64,000 bases of DNA. Origin: Phanerodontia chrysosporium (lineage: Eukaryota > Basidiomycota > Agaricomycetes > Polyporales > Phanerochaetaceae). Position 1 is the first letter of the stretch; the number at the start of each line of letters is the position of its first letter. Shown in pieces: positions 60,601 to 64,000 of this stretch. Location: assembly GCA_001910725.1 (NCBI GenBank), contig MJGA01000028.1, positions 62,001-126,000 of the forward strand, given 5' to 3'. The notes beneath the pieces were generated by a model. It saw only the letters and a list, made by a program, of their open reading frames with translations. It searched no databases and was not told the DNA's origin. The position numbers and the translations under genes were made by a program.

Positions 60601-60896
60601 GTCTGCATGGCTCTACACGCGATCATTTGCTGCTGCTGACGCGCCGCATAGCTACGTCCAGCACGCACGGAAACGCGATGGGCAGCCGCACGATATTCCC
60701 AGAGTTCAGCTGCAACGGTGATACGTGCACCATCACCGCGCCGCCGAATGCGAAGATATGCCCTCCCGGCTGGCATCAACTCTTTGTCCTCGATGGCCCG
60801 ACGCCCTCGTTCTCGCACTGGGTCCGCATCGGAGGCGATCCCGGACGTCTTGGGGAATGGCCTAACTTCTCCGACTTCACTCTTCCTGGATCATAG
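57676..60896 (+). CDS. WSC-domain copper radical oxidase C, in-frame TGA or new splice donor
   Basis: Exon 1 (57676-57723) is a signal peptide, [16 protein letters not shown]. Exon 2 (from 57783) starts [20 protein letters not shown]. Only two WSC domains follow, equivalent to the third and fourth of oxidases A and B ([36 protein letters not shown]). The glyoxal-oxidase-type domain has C in DVFCSAS, Y in RQRWYPT, Y-H in ARMYHSEAT and H in THGNAMGS, and it ends FTLPGS. At 60582-60584 TGA stands where oxidases A and B have an Arg codon (TSTM-R-VS). The same change makes a perfect donor, gtgagt at 60581. Splicing from it to CCAG at 60661 restores the frame but removes about ten residues before THGNAMG. 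Which form is used is unknown. Confidence 0.9.
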
Positions 60897-63800
60897 GTGT
60901 CGGGGTGTTTTGGGTATTGACATTCCCTCCTTCATTTTGTTTTCTTGCGTAGCCGCCATCGGACCATGTGGCTTGGACAATCGATTTGAGGCTTCACTAT
61001 GCATGACCTTGAATACCCTTCAGATACTCCAGATTTGTAGCTGACCGATTCCGTGCTATGGAACGCGCCATTATGCCATCCGTGCGTGCCCGCCCGCGCC
61101 AACGAGCCGTGCCACCCAGTGATACTACTTGCGCAAAGGCATTTATGCTGATGCGAAACGGACAGGTAACCGCGATCAGGATGTCTCGTCCCGCATCCAT
61201 CGTCTATGCACAGCAGACCATGACTTAAGCAAACGGTGGTCGGCATTTCTGAGAAAAGAATATTATGTTAATTTATAAGAGAATTAATCTCCATGCAATG
61301 CATGGAGAAGTTGGGCCATTAAGATGTGCACACGAAGACGTACTAATCTGGAGCAATTTCTCGACGTACTGGGCTGACTCAGTATGCATCACAGGGGACG
61401 ACAACACAGACTCTGTGTCCTTGTGAAGGGCCCGCCTGCCACGATACCGCAAAAGTCTTCCTATCCCGTCAGACCTACGCGGAGGTGGACTCATCTGAGG
61501 ACGAGTAAGAACATCGTTCTGCTACTCGCAAGCAGCATGACTACTCACCGCTCAGCGCTTCAGATTTGAGAGCGTTGTCGGAGTCTAGTTCTCGTGCAGA
61601 AATGTCGATGCCAGAGGCTTGTAGTCGCAGGGTGCCCTCATCACCAGCCCAAGACCGAGAGAAAGTACGACGCGCGTAATAAGTTCTCGCGTACGCAGAT
61701 CGCGGCGACCCACTTCGGTGCGCCTCGACGCGAGCTCCACGAAGACCTATGTACTGCATGCGGGCGCATGGTGGCGTCACACCCGACTGAATGGCTTTCT
61801 CGTGCTGAGGGAGACAAAGTCGCTATCTACTCGTAAGAATCAGTGTCATCGAGAGGTAAATGTGCGTGGAATCAGTTTGGACACGCACCTATTGCCCTCC
61901 GGCCTGGAGCCTGCCCGACCGTCAAGAGTGCAGTTCAGATGGTCGGGTCCGTGTACAGCGAGCAGGCACATGACATGGCTTTCTGAGTACACATTACCCC
62001 CGCAAAGATGAGATGAAGGCTGCATATCGTCCCTGGATGAAAGTCGGCGACAAGGAATAGATGGGACGGAAACGACAAGACACGACGGTTCGCTGCGCGA
62101 ACGGCTATGAGGTCACTTGCTTAGTCAGCACCGGCAATTGCACAGTGTTCGCTTGAACGTGAAAGCAGCCTTCAAATGTCTAGACGACGCTCAAGATATA
62201 CCTCTCGAGGGATACATGCATCACATCTCTCATATAGGCCACATACATGCTACATAATCCATAAGATTAACCCTGGGTGCTGAAGATTTACCTTCAGGTC
62301 ACGTGACGCTTCAGTTCTGGCGCTTATGAGCGAGGTCGTGAACCGCGCATGGATCCTCTTCACTTCGCACGGCCACGACCATCTCTCGCTGCTCTAACAC
62401 ACGCCTGTGATTGGTTCTGCAGGTAGACACCCGCACTAATAACAAGCCAAGACGCAAGCATTACTCAAGAATCACCATTCTGCACGATGGATTTTGTGTC
62501 ACCGTGCTATAATATAACGACGACCGCACCTCTGATCGTAATATTCAGCTCGGTCCACCGTGGCACTTACACTAGGCACTCGACTTCTCGACTCTTTTTG
62601 AGTTGAGATGGAAAGCTCTGCGCTTGCCATCATCGCAAAATGCAGATGCTCGATAGTAGAGATTATCGAGGGCAACTTGAACATCGTGCTGAGTGCCGCG
62701 TTCTCTTCGTCTTGCCATCCTCTAAGTGTTGCTCCGCATTAGTATCGAATATATAGAAACGCGCGAACGGAGCTCCTGAGCTTCAATCTTGAGCACGAGC
62801 ACAACAGCCTCAGAAGCACGGCGTCATGATCGACGTTGCCTCATGTCTGCGCCGTGACCTCGAGTCGGAGGCTGTTGCATCTACTAGTCACCACGTTGGC
62901 CCACAAGTGTTCAGCTGACGTGTTGTCAGAGAACGAGCTTCACTTCACCTCGAACCTTAGACACGCCTGGCTGCCTTCTCTCTTCATCGACGACAATCTC
63001 CAGAGCCGCCGATACAGTTTCGTTGAATGGATAGCTATTCTTGTCTTTGGGTAATTCAATTGCCCCTCTCCCGCTTTGTGGCACTCATCTCGGTACCGTT
63101 ACAGTCGACGAGGGGATGGCGTACGAGCATCGAACGGGGCGTCAGCGAGAGTACTGGAGGTAGGACAAAGTCTCTTCGTAACTTGGCATATGCACCGCTA
63201 TCCAAGCCTTCTGCACAGTCCTTGATCTTGTAAGCACAGTGCTCCGATAGGACCACCTGCTTTCGGTCGTCAAGGTAGGCGTCTCTGGCCGTTTCCAGTC
63301 ACCTCAGAGCTGCTGACCCTCCTTCCCACAGTGGTGTGAACAGCGAGCACGATTCCTGGAGCAGGACTTACGGACCGACCAACATTGCGTGGCAACCTTC
63401 CCTCGGTCGTGGAAGTACCGCTCTCTAGATCAGATGTTTATGTGGGACATCATCTAATATTAGGTGTCAAGGCGGTCGGCACCGTCGGAATATCTGTCGC
63501 ACAGACCGAAATCATTGGAGAAGCCTCTAGCCATAGTGGGTGGTTGTGCGGTTCTGCTCCACCTTGGCCGCCCTCGAGGCGGCATCGGGATTATCCACTC
63601 TTTCGTTTCCAAGGCTCTCGTGAGTCAATTCTGTCTGGTTTCTGTAGTTACTTGCGTTGCTGACTATCTTGAAGAGGTTTATCCAGGCTCAATAATGTGA
63701 CAGGAAGTATTTTCACGGAAGACCGGCTCCGACAGGTGAGCGGGTCCACCGGTTCGGAGTGAAAGTCTTTGACCCGAGCAGGCATCCTGGTTTGTGCAGT

Positions 63801-64000
63801 TCTGGCGTGATAAATTGCGAGTCAGGCTGTGAGCGTTCGGTTTTCGCATACGCAAGTTGTTCCACAGCACTTTCCCCATTGGCGTGTAGGGCGCGGGAGA
63901 GCAGTAGTTCAGATGGGTAGGTTCTGCTCGTGCGCGTCTTTGTTTCTAGAGCTCACCGAAATTGTTATGGATCGTGTCGAAAGACCAAGTCAGCTATTTG
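60897..64000. other. Right-hand end of the window, no supported gene
   Basis: About 3.1 kb. Plus-strand frames at 62836-63054, 63385-63663 and 63464-63700 contain fragments such as HHLILGVKAVGTVG that look faintly like a nucleotide-binding oxidoreductase, but stops and frame changes break them and I found no consistent exon set. This could be a decayed gene or chance. The rest shows nothing recognisable. Confidence 0.4.

Overview
The window is basidiomycete nuclear DNA. Genes are packed on both strands, interrupted by many 45-75 bp GT-AG introns, and use GC-rich third positions. The gene set points to a white-rot fungus close to Phanerochaete: four lignin-peroxidase (LiP) genes lie with three WSC-domain copper radical oxidase genes, as described for the lip/cro cluster of Phanerochaete chrysosporium. 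The first LiP gene (372 codons, nine exons) closely resembles my memory of LiP isozyme H8. The species cannot be fixed from this sequence alone.

Layout. 1-5 kb: the 5' end of an unknown minus-strand gene, a monocarboxylate-type MFS transporter, and an unrecognised minus-strand gene. 6-20 kb: two convergent LiP pairs, one at 6.3-10.9 kb and one at 16.1-19.6 kb. A small unknown gene sits inside the first pair. A tRNA-Glu gene and a p47/Shp1 (SEP-UBX) gene lie between the pairs. 22-37 kb: a housekeeping block with an LCHN-type DENN protein, prefoldin subunit 5, a PIN-domain protein, a SAC3/GANP mRNA-export factor, GPN-loop GTPase 1 and the cell-cycle kinase CDK1. 37.8-42.0 kb: a copper radical oxidase with four WSC domains (minus strand). 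45.5-46.9 kb: a Gti1/Pac2 (WOPR) transcription factor. 50.7-60.9 kb: two more copper radical oxidases in tandem on the plus strand, with four and two WSC domains. Several spacers of 1-4 kb hold no gene I can support.

How the genes fit together (inference). LiPs are secreted haem peroxidases that need H2O2, and glyoxal-oxidase-type copper radical oxidases make extracellular H2O2, so the flanks form a lignin-attack cluster around an unrelated housekeeping block.

At five places a gene is broken by what looks like one missing G or C in a G/C run: the unknown gene near 4.02 kb, the third LiP near 17.18 kb, the first copper radical oxidase near 40.91 kb, the WOPR gene near 46.70 kb and the second copper radical oxidase near 53.58 kb. 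The rest of each gene is intact. This looks more like consensus error than gene death, but raw reads must decide. The third copper radical oxidase has a TGA in its normal reading frame that also creates a strong splice donor.
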